Source: Undaria pinnatifida (lineage: Eukaryota; Sar; Phaeophyceae; Laminariales; Alariaceae). From it: DNA of 64,000 nucleotides. Below, piece by piece: positions 41,230-53,779 of the stretch. The stretch is from assembly GCA_012845835.1 (NCBI GenBank), contig JABAKD010000016.1, positions 2,288,359-2,352,358 on the forward strand, written 5' to 3'. Each line of letters opens with the position of its first letter. Within the stretch, counting starts at the first letter, position 1. The position numbers and the translations under genes were made by a program. A model generated the notes under the pieces. The model did not search any database, was not told the DNA's origin, and saw only the letters and a list, made by a program, of their open reading frames with translations.

Positions 41230-41614
41230 GTAGAGGTGTGGGAGTAGGTTGTGAAGAGCCGCATCTTCGAGACATGTTCTAGATCGTGGAACCGGTGCTT
41301 CCCCGAATCTTCCATATTGTTGCATATACGGCTCATCAGGGTGGGCTAGTGTTATGGTATTCCCCTGGGAGCCTAACGAGGCGTGAGTTATGGGATACGG
41401 CTGGATGTAAAGGGTTTCATATGCCTTTGAGGGCATGTGCGTATAGGAAAAAGGGGATGATGCTTTTGCCTCGCGGAATTGAACGCTATTCAGTTCGTCC
41501 GTGGAGAGTGTGAAACTAATACAAGAGCTTATCTAGTACAAGTAAGCGACGAACGTGGAACCTGCCTATTATTAGTAGAGAAACCTGCAAAGAGTGGCCT
41601 GTGTGTCTGTAACA
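41230..41614 (+). mobile_element. retrotransposon 3' end: internal tail plus 265 bp LTR
   Basis: 41230-41349 is the inverse of the gypsy-like internal tail (GGGAGTAGGTTGTGAAGAGC ... CCCCGAATCTTCCATATTGT ... CAGGGTGGGCTAG as polypurine tract). 41350-41614 is an LTR of another subfamily (TGTTATGG...CTGTAACA). Plus orientation. No 5' part was found upstream. Confidence 0.75.
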
Positions 41615-43000
41615 GCCCCTTGATCTTGATATACTTTCCAAAAGAGGCCATCCGTTCGGGACGCAAACATGGCAAGGATTTATAAAACAAATGACAAGTA
41701 CGGTCATATAAAAAAGGGTGAAAGGTGCAGGATACTACTGTACGTAGTTCACATATCGAACAGATCATTATCTGGAAAGTCCACCTGGTAGATGCTACAT
41801 CTGTCATGGTATTATCTGTCGTGCCAAGATCTTTGCAGTACAGAGTAAATCAAGGAAACTTGTGATACATGCTTTGAATCATCCGGCTCTCGCCCGGCAA
41901 CATGGTATATAGGTCATGCAGATCATATGAGCTAATCTAACAAGTTGGCCGCCAGGATCTTTGGGGCGGTCGGCTGTTCGCGTGTGCGAGCAGGAAGCAC
42001 TTCCTGGTCGGATAGAGGTACGGGCGTAGACCCAACCCACCCCCTATAGCCCTAATCCGAACACAAAACGGGCAGAAATGGGCGAGAAACGAGGCTGCGC
42101 CGCTTTAGGAAATTTATTTATTACTCCGATCTGCCGACCGCAATATAGCCCTCGGCCAATGAGACAGCGTAAAAACTACCCTCCAAGATCCGGGCGGCCA
42201 CATTGTTAGGTCTTCTGGATCATATGTACCAGGGATCTGTCTTCCCTGAAACACATAGATCATACAGATCATATACCGGTATCATTATCAGCTATATCAC
42301 ACAAATCATACAGATCATATAGATAACTAATAGAGATATCATCTGCCCGATGTGTGCACTACTTCGTTCTACGCGCGTATGGTACAACTCCTTCACACCT
42401 GGGACATATCACGATCTACATAATCTACAGCAGAATCTGCATAATGAGAATAGAGCGCAGGATCTGCATTTAACGGGTACATATCCAACTCTGGAAACAG
42501 TTACAAGATTATGCAGATCGTACGGCTCCCACCCGGTAACGTGAGCTGTTAGACCATGCAGATCTTCCCCTTAATATCTAGACCGTCAAGTGAGGATCGG
42601 TGGTCATCTGTCCGACTTGTGAACTCTTTGCATTGGAGACTGGAAGTGGTATGACCATTCGCCCCTAACCAATGTAGCAGCCAGCGTTGCTTTGTGCGGC
42701 TGATGCTATAATCGTCAAAAAAAATATTCCAAAACCTGGTATTGGACACACGTCGGATAGACCACCGATCCCTACTCGGGTGATCAAGATATTTCAGGCA
42801 AGATCTGCACGGTCTAGCCCATGTTACCCGGTGCAAGCCGTACGATCTGCACAAATTTAGCAAATAATGTCCAGGGACCTGTACTCCATATACAGATCCC
42901 ACAAAAACATGTCATAACGGCAGGTACGGAATCTGTTGCAGACAGATAAGCTAGGTCATGATCTGCCCGACATGTGAAAACATGGCGACACTGCTGTATC
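41615..43000. repeat. CAGATCA-rich repeat cluster
   Basis: Several diverged, partly inverted units contain ATGCAGATC, GATCATATAG, GATCTGCACGGTCTAGC and ACCCGGTAACATG. Relatives lie at 6795-6845, 50400-50620, 56395-56540 and 60895-61095. No gene seen. Confidence 0.5.
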
Positions 43001-44158
43001 ATTTGTCTTGCCTCTCCTTGCTTTTCCTGTCTTTTCTCTTCTTTCCTTTCCTTTTTCGTTTTTCCGCTTTCTTGTCTTTTCATTCCTTTCCTTCATGTTC
43101 TTTTCCTTTCTTCATTTCTTTCTTCCAACTGACTTGCGTCTGTTGTGCCTATGCGTGTTGATAGGCACTATTAAATACGTGCAATATATACGTGGTAGTC
43201 TTTCTTGGGGGCAAGCGGTATAGTCGATTTTTCCAGGCGCGAGTAGTGAGACGTATGCACCAGTATGAACCTGGCACATCGTAGGCTGACTCCCGATTTC
43301 ACTTTTACATGTTTCTGGTGGAGGCATGAATTGCGTCAGCTGTGATATGTGCGTGTACTACCTTTGGTTTGTTTGTGTTTCTTCCCTGGGGCATTTGTCA
43401 GCTCCAGAGCGACTGGAGCCTGTCCTGTGACCACGGACTTGATTAGGCGAGTTAATGTGAAAACAACAACCACAACGACCACAACAACAACAACAACGGC
43501 AACAACAACGGCAACAACAACAACAACACCAACACCAACATCACGGTAAAAACATCGGCCACACCAACAAGTCCGGCCTGCTGGGGTAAGGGGCGCGGCC
43601 GAAGTACAACGGAAGGAGATACAAGTACGACACGCACGCACGCACGCAGCATCATGATACTTTTACTGCTGCGCATCCTTCGTACATGGTTGATAAAACC
43701 ACACACTTTTATCGCTTTTTCGGAGGTCAACGACATCGGAACGATACCCCAACCATACCTAAGCAGTCACAATTCGAAAAAAATGAACACCTGCAACAAA
43801 AATAGCGTCCGTCAGCGCAACGCACAGAAAAACGATTCCGAGAGCAGACGTAAGCAAGCAGCAGCCGTTGCAATACTCGCGGGGACATCTACACTAATCT
43901 ACACACAACGGCGCACTTATACATACACACTTATACATGTACCAGGTATGTGTTACACTAGTTATACTTCCCACTATTATTAGTAGTACCACTAGTACCA
44001 CTACCATTAGTAGTACTTTACTAGTACTACTATTAATAGTAATACTAATACTACTAGCACTACTACTACTCTGCTAATAGTGGAAAATAGTAGCACTCCT
44101 ACTAGTACTAGTGGTACTAGTACTTACAAGTAGTACTGGTCTACTACTCCTAGTAGTG

Positions 44159-44222
<64 letters not shown>

Positions 44223-45261
44223 AGCAGTACTACAAGTACTACCACTACTACTACTATCTCCTACAACCTGCCACTTCTCATACACCCTCTACGACTACAA
44301 ACTCCTTATACCACCACAACGACGCCTTCCCAAGTCTCCTGGAATGAAATAATACGAGCAACACCAATACTGTTCTTAATGCTAACTTAGTCGAACGTGA
44401 AGAGAGTTCACGACGTCACATTCTAACTACGGGCGGGAAAAGTCGCTCTCCCCGCCAACGCCGTAACAAAAAACGCCGACAACATCATCAAAAACAACAC
44501 CAACACTCACCACAAAAAATATGAAAAAATACGAACTTCGAACATGAAAACAAAACACCGACATCACCAAAAACAGCACACCAACATCGACATTAACACT
44601 ATAGAAGCACAAACAATAGAAAACAAGAGCCAAACGCAACAGCAACAGCCAACAACATCGCCCAAAACCATAGCCAAGGGCAGCAACAGCCAACAAGATC
44701 ACCAACAACAAAAAACGCGCACAAACGCGAAGAACTACATCAATAATAGCACCAACACGAAAAACACCAGAAAAACAAACACAAAAGCAACAAGAACAAC
44801 ACCAACACCAACCGCACTACAGACAACACCGCCACCAACTCATACAACCAGAACATCAATAACAGTAGCCAGAAGCAAGAACAAAAACAACAGCAACAAC
44901 GTCAACAGTCATCAGAAAAAAAAAAACTGTTTGAGCCTGAACAGTGTCCATCCTCGCGCGGTACAGGACAGGCCACTCTCACTAGCGGTGCTACAAGGGT
45001 CAACGATACCCAGATGCAGCGCACACCCAAAAGGTATGCGCGATATCCCCTCAAAATGTTCAAAGACAGACCGACGGAAAGGCAGACCGACATACCGAGA
45101 TATTTCTGATCGATGGCGCTCCTAAACCAAGGGTGTAACCAACATCATCTGACCACGATTTTTGGAATTCAACAATACGCTGCTGGAGTATCAACGGTGA
45201 CCGCCGGCAGGGACACAACAGCTCGCGCTGTCGCTACCACGGGAACTGAACGATACATAAC
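43001..45261. repeat. pyrimidine tract, CAA and CTA microsatellites
   Basis: 43005-43135 is almost purely pyrimidine on the plus strand. 43459-43540 is (CAA/CAC)n. 44157-44221 is (CTA)n with about 20 units, preceded by TAGTAC-rich palindromic sequence. 44460-44930 is rich in AAC/CAA, which makes one 193-codon frame that I reject as a gene. Confidence 0.7.
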
Positions 45262-45640
<379 letters not shown>

Positions 45641-46700
45641 CGTAGCAAGATGATGTAGCTTTCGCTACGAACTTGCGCAGGCACATATTTGTAACGGCCG
45701 CCAACTGTGTGCGTTCATGGGAAGCAGGAACAGGTCCAAACACAGCCCAACCCCAACTCAACTCAACCCAATCCAACAAAATTGCTCTTGAGGCCGCACT
45801 TCATCACCAATTACTGTAATAATAACTGATTTGATTCCCGTCGTGCGGTGGGACACGCGCGAAAAATCAGGCACACGAGATTGAAAGCGAGCCCCTCTTT
45901 TGTTATGAAAAGGCTCGTATAACATCACAGATCAGCCGTCGACGCATAAGTAACAAACCGAGGGTTTATGTTTGGGTTGCCCGAAAACAAAAAGCTCATC
46001 ACATCTATGTACAGTTCGGTTGGTACAGTTAGGGGTTCCTCGATAAGGCGGTCTGAGTACGGTGGTATCCCGATACAAGGCGGTCAAAATCGCTTGGCGC
46101 GACTGGGGCATTGCACTCATAACACGGAATGAAGAAGGCGGCTTCCCCCAATAAAGCGGTCATGGTCATGCTGTTCTGGCACACCACCTCCCCATGGGGA
46201 ACCCTATTGAACTACTGTAATGGGTTTGTGGCGCCGTCGGAAATTAGAAACTCGCTTCGCTCGTAATTGCTAGGCCGTGGGGCTGTTCACCGGGTTGCAG
46301 TTTAACTGGTATTATTTTCTCCAAGTCGGTGTTAGGGTGAGAGAGGTATAGATAGCTCCTCAAGCGACCACCCTCATCAAAAACAAGGCGCTACTGTAGC
46401 CTTATCGCAGCTTTTGTCGAACGACAGACAGCTCGGACAGACAAGAAACCCAACAGATCCGATAGGTAGATAGCTCGCGCGGCTCGTACAAAGAGGGCCC
46501 ACAGCTCAGACAGACTTACGTATAACACGCAGGTAGGCACCACCTACAAGACAAGAAAAGACAAAAGGCCGACCAACAGACAGGCCGTCAGCTCAACCAG
46601 CTCAGACATGGAGACAGCTCTCCGATAGCTCAATCAGACAGACAGTCAGGAAGTAAACCAGCCAGCAACCTCCGACATAGCACGGACGCTACTACGCTCA
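45641..46700. repeat. gene-free; GACAG-rich tract and GTGCCGGT relative
   Basis: 46010-46110 resembles the GTGCCGGT family (AAAATCGCTTGGCGCGACTG). 46420-46670 is rich in short CAGACAG/CAGCTC phrases. This is where a C-terminal exon of the Rho gene could lie, but none was recognised. Confidence 0.4.
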
Positions 46701-46764
46701 ACCCCTCACCCACCCTGCTCCTGCTGCGACATAAAACCTCTCCAATGCCCGCCTATTGTTCCAT

Positions 46765-47440
46765 TACAGCCTGTGCTGGGTGAGCGCACTGGATTGTACG
46801 TAGTGGTACGCGCTAGGAGTTCCGTTGCCAGCCCCTGATAGAACACGAACGCCAACCCAATTTGCCACCCCACCTCCCTGCCCCCCTCCGCCTGTGTACG
46901 GCAGCAACCCCCGCCCAATGCCCCCTCGGTAGCGGTAAACGTCTAGATCCGTCACCAGTCTTACACCCCCCCCCCGCCCCCCCCCGCCTGTGTACAGTAT
47001 CACCCCCCCCCAATGCCCATCAGTTTTGACCCGTGCTGGGTAAGCACAACTCCCCCAACCCCTTTGCCTGCGTACGGTGGCAAAGCCCCCCAAAGCCCAC
47101 CTGTTTTCACTCGTCCCGGGCGGGTGCGCTGCACTCTAGGCAGCGGCATGCATCTAGCTCCGTCATCTGCCCCCACAGGCCAACCTCTCCCCTCCCACCT
47201 GCCTCCGTCTGTGTACGGTACCACCCCCCTCAACGCCCACCTGCGTTGCCAGCCCCTGACAAAGCACGAGACGCCAACCCGCCAATATCCCCCCCCCCCC
47301 CCCCCCCCCCCCCCCGCGCCCCCGCATGTGCACAGTATCCCTTCCCCCCAATGCCCATCCCATCTGTTGAAACCCGTGCTGGGTGAGCACGCTGCACTCT
47401 GGGTAGAGGTGCGCGCCTAGCTCCATCGCCAGCTCCTGAC
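46765..47440 (-). pseudogene. array of about six decayed copies of the 3' half of a Rho GTPase exon
   Basis: Minus-strand copies of the part encoding QGLATELDAYRYLECSAL and TQHGLKQ, each with pieces of flanking intron. 47365-47437 is still open (ELAMELGAHLYPECSVLTQ) but its donor GTGAGG has become ATGGGA. 47228-47262 keeps only acceptor and GLATQ. 47108-47160 has TELDACRCLECSA then a stop. 47018-47050 has VLTQHGSK. 46925-46955 has TDLDVYRYRG. 46775-46840 has the GLATEL start and SALTQHRL in different frames. Spacers repeat CCTGTGTACGGTA and CCCAATGCCC. Confidence 0.75.
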
Positions 47441-47559
47441 AAAAACATGGACGACACGACGCCACCCCCCCCCCCGACCCCCTGCCTGTGTACACTTGCA
47501 AACCCTCCCAAAAACCCACCCCCTCCCCCTGTGTACGATATCAAACGGGGCCACCTCAC

Positions 47560-47742
47560 CTGTTTTAACCCGTGCTGGGTGAGCGCACTGCACTCTAGGT
47601 AGCGGTACGCGTCTAGCTCCGTCGCCAGCCCCTGCGCTTCGCTGAAGCTGATGGGCGTCTGCCGACGCTCCGCGAGCCGCTTGACGGCGTCCTGGTCATC
47701 CCTCAGGTCAAGCTTCGTCCCCACGAGTATAAACGGGATGCC
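47560..47742 (-). CDS. Rho/Rac family small GTPase, exon with G4 and G5 motifs
   Basis: 61 codons, acceptor TTCTTCGCAG, donor GTGAGG, phase 0 at both ends. It encodes GIPFILVGTKLDLRDD (G4 motif TKLD), the Rho-specific insert helix region DQDAVKRLAERRQTPISFSE, QGLATELDAYRYLECSALTQ (G5 motif CSA) and HGLKQ. Rho proteins are membrane-bound GTP switches controlling actin and polarity; their G4 and G5 loops hold guanine. Next upstream exon: 50681-50773. The C-terminal exon with the polybasic and CaaX end should lie at lower coordinates, but I did not find it. The array of decayed copies of this exon's 3' half begins about 120 bp downstream. Confidence 0.9.
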
Positions 47743-48965
47743 CTGCGAAGAACAAACACAAAGTTCATACATATCATGCACATATCTTACAGATCATAAA
47801 CACTTGACACAAAACACAAATAATAGAGAAAACAGACACAATACGATAGCCACAAGCGCTTAACGTTCTGGTCATCCCCCGGGTCAAGCTTCGTCCCCAC
47901 CAAAAATAAACAGCATGCTCTTCAAAAAAACAAACACAATTCAACAAAGACCATAAAGAACAATAAAGAACGAACAAAAAAAAAAAAAAACAGGCGCACG
48001 AAAACAAATACGCGGAAGAAAACAAAGCTCTAAAATCACGAAGAAACAAAACAACAGAATACGGAAAAAACAGAACAAACAAACGACCACACACAGATGA
48101 ACACACATGCCAGCGGGCACCATTGCTGTGCCAGGTACATACAGGTGTCTGGTGCTGCCGTTTGCATCCAACCCAAAAAGCCTCCCCACCCCCTCCCGCC
48201 AACAACCTCCCGCCACCCAGAAATACCCCCAATAGGATCCATGCTCGTTTCTGGAATCGTATCATACTACAGCAAGTAAACAGAAGGTCGTTAGCCATAA
48301 AAAGGCATACCAGGGAGGGGCGGGGGGGTCCTTGACACCTTTTTACATTACATTGGACATGCGTCACAGTAAGCTCCTCACATAAGCTGCGCTCATTACC
48401 CAAATAACTCCTCCACCGGGATATGACCTAAAACGCGAGGAAACCCCGCTTCTAGCCTCAAGACGTTTCACGGCTTTATGGCAGGGGCTTCATTCACCGT
48501 TTCATGGCGTGCAGAACACCGACCGATACGCCTATCAAAACCCCCATCAACCTTCAGCAAAGGACAAAGGCGCGCACCATTCGTCCTATGGAGCAGCAAC
48601 AACATACCTATGCATAGCAGAGCAATGCTGTCGGAGGTCGGAACAAGCCCATGTACCCCGGCGTTAGCGGCAATACTAAATAAGGAGATTTCGCGGAGGA
48701 TTTCAACTGTACCGTAAAATGGCGACAAACACCCTCGATATACCGTTCTCTGAATAACGCCTCAACTAGAACACAAACGTATTCACACACACAGGCATGT
48801 ACCGCCAACCCGGCAACTAGGAAACCCACGTCGTACCCGTCTACTTCACGGGCAAATATTCATGTTGACGGCACTCTTCAAATTTGCCGCTTTTTTGTTC
48901 ACTCTCCATCTTTACATGTTTTTTGGCTGTGGAAGCTGGGCTTTCAAGTTTGACGCCTGCGAGGA
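47743..48965 (-). other. Rho gene intron, proximal part
   Basis: It starts with a short echo of the exon's 5' end: 47870-47925 repeats TGGTCATCC, TCAAGCTTCGTCCCCACC and AAATAAACAGCATGC, resembling 47690-47742 and so a decayed copy of the exon start. The rest is A-rich with no gene seen. Confidence 0.5.
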
Positions 48966-49897
48966 CAGTTGAAGTTCGCGAAAGTCATACATACACGCAC
49001 GCACGATATTTTTGTAGTCTGTGCCTTGCTCCACACAACACAAAGCAAGCGCAAGCCCCGAGCTATTAATAGCAATGCCTTCGATTTACCGGCCTTCTCC
49101 TTCGAAGAGGTCCAAGTCGTGTGGTGGTGGCGCTGCAGGCGATGCAAGTGGCAGAGGTGGTGCTGGATCGGCAGGGTGTTCCCCTGTGTGGGTGGGGAGC
49201 CTAATAAGGGCGACCCGAAATGGCTCTGCATCGCAAAGGTCGTACTGGGTGCATCCTGGCGAAGACCAGGAAAAACTCCAAATCCCATTGCGGTGTCTGC
49301 GACACCCGGAGAAGTGACAACGCTGGCTTGCCAAATATTGTTGTACCATCAATAACCGTCACTGGGGCTAAGAAGGGCCACCCGGATTGGCTTTACCTCA
49401 AAAAAAGGCTGTACTGGGCGCATCCTGGCGAATGCCAGTAAATACTCCAATTTTCGGCACGGCATGTGCGATACCAGGAATAGTGAGACTTGCCAATTGT
49501 TTGACAACATCAATAACCGTCACCGCAGCAAGTCTACTCCTCCCGGTGTCGCAGACACCGTACTGAGAATTGGAATTTTTCCTGCTCTTCGCCGGGATAC
49601 GCCCCGCACAACCTTCTTTGGGGCAAAGCCACTTCGGGTTGCCCTTCGCAAGCTCACTTCCCCGCCCACAGCGACCCACTCTCCCGACCCAGCGCCACTT
49701 CCGCCACATGCACCGCCCGCAGCCAGCACCAGCACCACCTCCCGACTTGACCTCTTCCAAGGAGAAGACCAGTAAACGGAAATCATTGCTATTAATAGCT
49801 CGCAGGCTCGGAGCTTCGGCTTGCTTTTTTGTTGCATGCGGCAGGGCACTGACTACAAAAAAAAAAAGTGCGTGTGTGTATGAATTTCGCGAACTCA
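48966..49897. repeat. 0.93 kb inverted duplication with coding-like arms
   Basis: Left arm 48966-49313 and right arm 49550-49897 are inverted copies: GTTGARGTTCGCGAAA start, AGCTATTAATAGCAATG, CTTCTCCTT.GAAGAGGTC, then AAGGGCRACCCGAARTGGCT, GGCGAAGA.CAGGAAAAA and GGTGTCTGCGACACC. The centre (49314-49549) holds a third, plus-oriented partial copy (GGCCACCCGGATTGGCTTTA, TCCTGGCGAATGCCAG). Arms are about 70-75% identical by eye. Both arms have a frame open after the ATG in TAGCAATG. It lies in the Rho intron. Confidence 0.7.
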
Positions 49898-50680
49898 ACT
49901 GTCGTACCAGTAGCAGGATGCATATTGGAAAAAAATCCAGCTTCTACAAAAAATGAAAATTATAAAAGGGTGAACAAAAAAACAAATTCGTAAGTTTAAC
50001 TTTCACAAAAAGAAAGAAAAATATCAAGCGTAAAGGAAAATGAAGATCTCCAAAATCGGGTTGGGAGAAACCAAATGTGAAGGGAGCAGTTGCAAAACCA
50101 AGGAACAACTGAAAATATGATGAAAGAAAAAATTAGGGGGGAAAAAATCAAAGAAATGGTCGACCGTTCCGCAAGTAATGCAAGGAGGCGGAGTCCAAGA
50201 GCGAGCTTTTGAGAGGTCAGGGATGAACCAATCGAGCCCTCTCGGAAAAAAGAAAAAACTAAGTTAAGTGCATCATTTAAGTCAAGAGACCCGTCAAATA
50301 CATCCGTCAAAGACACCCGTCAAAGACTACCTCACACGAAAAACAGCACACTAACTCCAAAGAGGCCTTGACGGGCCAAAGCTAGACCGTCAACCGGTCT
50401 ATTCGAAGATTTTCATACATCGGACAGATCACGATCTAGATCATCCATCAATATATCCTATACCTGCCGTTGTGGCATGTTGCGCAGGACCTTGGCATTT
50501 CCATATCCAGCCCATGAATAATGCGCCGGACCGTGCAGGTCATACGGTTCCACACCCGGGAATACGATCTAGGCCATGCAGATCGCATGAGACCAGGGAT
50601 CCATCCGTCTGCCCTAAAAAGCCCAGCTCATAATAGAACGGGGATCTCAAATCTGTCCGAGCCGTGACTTATTTGCTTAC
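49898..50680 (-). other. Rho gene intron, distal part
   Basis: A-rich (49930-50130), a short tandem CCCGTCAAA phrase (50285-50330), then a CAGATCA-family copy (50400-50620). No gene seen. Confidence 0.5.
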
Positions 50681-50773
50681 CGGAGCATGGTGCCGTAGCT
50701 CGGGTATCCACTTTAGCTTGACGTTGTGGAAGCTCGTGGGGTCTACGACGCTGAAACAGACGAGGAATACGTC
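50681..50773 (-). CDS. Rho/Rac family small GTPase, upstream exon
   Basis: 31 codons, acceptor GTTTCACAG, donor GTAAGC, phase 0 at both ends. It encodes [19 protein letters not shown] and [12 protein letters not shown]. This is the strand and helix that follow the switch II region in Rho proteins (family pattern DVFL-CFS-V-P-SF-NV--KW-PE--HH-P). Spliced to 47742 it gives HHAP-GIPFILVGTK, as expected. The upstream exons with the P-loop (GxxxxGKT), switch I and DTAG were not found in 50774-64000. They may lie beyond the window or in very short exons I missed. Confidence 0.9.
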
Positions 50774-51670
50774 CTGTGAAACACCACAACCAGCAGCCGA
50801 TCGATCCACCATCCAAGCCGAGCGGCAGCACCAACAACAAAAAACATAACAACGAAGCGGGGGGGGGGGGGAAGGGGGGAGGGGCGGGATCAGAAACCAT
50901 AGGGTGGGCGGAGGAGGAAGAGGAAGAGAAGGAAGGGATGGGCGACTACGGAGAGCAAGCAGGACCTAAGCACTGAACGAAAACAGCTTTGCTGACTTGC
51001 TGAAAGCTGGTAAGACCGAGGGGTGGTTGGGTGCGACTCGAGAGGACACGCAGGAGAAGGAGTGGGGTATCACAAGAGGGGGGACTAGAAGCAGGAATCG
51101 GAATAAGAAAAGGAGTAGGAAGCCGGGGAGGAGAACGAAAAGGAGGAGGGAAGGAGGATGGATGTCTACAAGACGAAAACTCGAACAGTCTAGCAAAACT
51201 TGTTCACACCAAAATGTCCGGAAAAGCAAGGACCGTCTGGGATAAAAAAAAAATGCACAGACGGCTATCATATTTCCGGACAGAGCAGTACAAGGCGGAG
51301 CGGTAGTACAACGCAAACGGACACAAACACAAGCGCCACACTGCTCATAATAATGCTTCTTCTACAGACACAAGCACCAGACTGCCGATGGTGATGGTTC
51401 TGTCATATATCACAACAATAGCAGCAGCGCGTTAAATAGTCAGCTTGACGCCAGACAGTGGGTAGGAAGGGCGCAAAATCTCCCCTCGACAGTTCCTACG
51501 ACACCATTTCCCCAAAAACGCAGAAGAAAAGTTGCTTCCCCCCCCTTTCGATATCACAGCAGTTTTATTTCGTAACGGGTCCAGTAACCGGTGGTCTGAT
51601 AAACAGCCACAAGGACAGGACAAGGGGGCACCGAATAATGTATCATGTGTACATTATATATTATAAAAAT
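50774..51670. other. gene-free; G and purine-rich tracts
   Basis: 50857-50900 and 50910-51180 are purine-rich on the plus strand (AGGAGGAAGAGGAAGAG). Frames here are Lys/Arg/Glu/Gly-rich by composition. No Rho exon recognised. Confidence 0.4.
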
Positions 51671-51671
51671 T

Positions 51672-51803
51672 AAAATACACTCCAGCTGTGAGATCGAAGA
51701 TTTCGTCGAAACTCATCTTTGCAAGCTGTGTGTGATACTCCGATCGCGCGCATTACGAGTTGTGTGTCCTCATTAAGGATATAGGTCGGCGACTCCCCTT
51801 ACA
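51672..51803 (+). repeat. dispersed repeat S2, full copy
   Basis: Near-identical to 8186-8318, with TATATTATAAAAATTAAAAT as lead and the end GGATATAGGTCGGCGACTCC. Confidence 0.8.
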
Positions 51804-51812
51804 ATTATATAT

Positions 51813-51990
51813 ATATACCCCCGGGGTACCCGAAGCTCAAAGCTCCATACACCATCTGTCAATAACTCATTATATTTTATATGATACATGAACATATTAT
51901 ATACCCCCGGGGTACCCGAAGCTCAAAGCTCCGTACGAGTACACCATCTGTCAATAACTGATTATACTTCGTATTTTATATGATACATGA
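51813..51990 (+). repeat. ~88 bp tandem duplication
   Basis: Two units with ACCCCCGGGGTACCCGAAGC, TCAAAGCTCC, ACACCATCTGTCAATAACT and TTTTATATGATACATGAAC. Confidence 0.85.
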
Positions 51991-52798
51991 ACGTTTTTCA
52001 TACAAAGATTACTAAATTGCACTGCTGCTGTTTGGTGTACTTTTTCTTTTTAAATGCCCGCCAAAAAAGGGTAACAAGATTGCACTGGTGTTTGGTGTCT
52101 TAACTACTAAATACCAGCGATTACCAGCGCAAAACAAATATTACATGGCGCACCAGATACCAGGCACAATAAAACAACCAATCGTTTACAAACATACCAG
52201 GTGATTTTGTATTTTTGTACGTGCGTAAGCGTTTAGAAACATAATCTTTGTTTTTTGTACGTGAGTAAGCTCTGAGTCCGACCAAACGACTAAACCTGGT
52301 TGATCCAACCATAAACTATCACACAATCAACCTTTCGTGAGCAACGACTAATGATTCATGATTGACGACTGATATCTCATACATACGTTGGCCGCTCGGT
52401 CGCACGGCTGTTACAATTCCCTCTGGTCTAAAGATGCCAGCATAACCGCAGTTTTAGCTACCGTCGGTCACACTATTAGGATAAAACACACTAAAATCTA
52501 GCATACCACGTCCAGACGGCCATCTGTCACGTCACAGGCCTAAACTGCGGTCTCTTGGAGTGTTGCAGTCACACCCTAGGTAGAAACTACACTAAACATG
52601 ATTACTACGTCTAGATGGTCGTCCGTCGCAAGCCTGACTGCCGTCTACAGATACGGTTGCTCCGGTCGGGCCAGATCACCAACGCACGCCAGGAAAAAAA
52701 AAAAGGAACCGTGGGCGAATGGCGAAGAGCTTTGCCTCGATCTCAGCGGAACAATGACCCGGCATCGTTTAAAAAAAAAAGTGAAACTTCCAGAAAAC
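51991..52798. other. gene-free
   Basis: Short local duplications only (for example TTGCACTG..GTTTGGTGT near 52017 and 52080; GTCCAGACGGCCATCTGTCA near 52510 resembling 57375-57425). No gene seen. Confidence 0.4.
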
Positions 52799-52888
52799 TT
52801 CACTCCAGCTGTAAGATCGAGGATTCGGTCGAAACTCATCCTTGCAAGCTGTGCATGGTACGTTTGTCGCGCGCGTGGCGGGTGTAGA
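52799..52888 (+). repeat. dispersed repeat S2, diverged copy
   Basis: ACTCCAGCTGTAAGATCGAG, AACTCATCCTTGCAAGCTGT and GCGCGCGTGGCGGGTGT. The 167-codon frame that crosses it is not a gene. Confidence 0.65.
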
Positions 52889-53569
52889 CAATGTCCCAAC
52901 AACTTTTCAAGTGTGCGTTCTTTAACTCGTCTCGCTCGATTATTTTCGAACGTGCTTGGCATTTATCAACAATTCCACTCCTCAGTCTTAAAAGGGCAAC
53001 CAAAAATCCGACGCCGTTTTCACTTGTTCCGTGTCCTCGTCTCGACCGATTTGTTTTCGAACGAGGGCGAATATCAACATTTTCAACCACTAACAGCTTA
53101 AACATATCTTATTACCCAAATTCCAAGTAGTTCGTATAGAAAACGTTGGAGCAAATCCCCATGCTCAAATTCGAAATAGCTTCTCCCCAAACGGTACAAG
53201 TCCCCTGGCTCTAATTCCAAGTACAGAGTGAATAGTAGTGGTCCCTATATAGTACCGGTTTTGTGCCGGTATGTGCCAGCCGGTGATATCAGCACTATGG
53301 CGGCAACCGGCACTACTCCGCATACTGACACTACTGGTTGTTCCCATCGGTGCCGACCGATTTCACAGGCACTGCAGCGGGTGACCCGCACTTTAGAGGG
53401 ACCTCTACTGCACTGTACTTTGTCCCGAAACACGTTGGTGCAAGCCGTTTGATTGGCCATGACTAATGAAACAGCGGTCGCTTGCCTTCGCCATCAACAC
53501 GAACAGGCACTAAACAAGCGTCGCGCCTTTTGCAATACCAGGTACCTCGTATGTGATATTCATAAAATA

Positions 53570-53750
53570 CCAAGACGACAATAAGCAAACCGCATATATC
53601 ACCGGACGGAAACGAGAAATGATAAAAGGGACGCAAGCTCTCATCTAGCCCGTCATAATACCAACACGACAATCAGCAAACCGCATATATCACCGGACGG
53701 AAACGAGAAATGATAAATGGGACGCAAGCTCTCATTTAGCCCGTCAGGAG
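53570..53750 (+). repeat. ~93 bp tandem duplication
   Basis: Two units with AGCAAACCGCATATATCACC, GGACGGAAACGAGAAATGAT and GGGACGCAAGCTCTCAT. Confidence 0.85.
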
Positions 53751-53779
53751 AACTTGAAACGCGCGCTAGAGAGCCCACC

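Noticed and set aside
44544-45125. 193-codon plus-strand frame rich in Thr, Gln and Asn
   Set aside because: Made by AAC/CAA-rich sequence; no domain, no supporting splice or codon pattern.
52598-53101. 167-codon plus-strand frame
   Set aside because: It runs through a copy of dispersed repeat S2 and has no recognisable domain.
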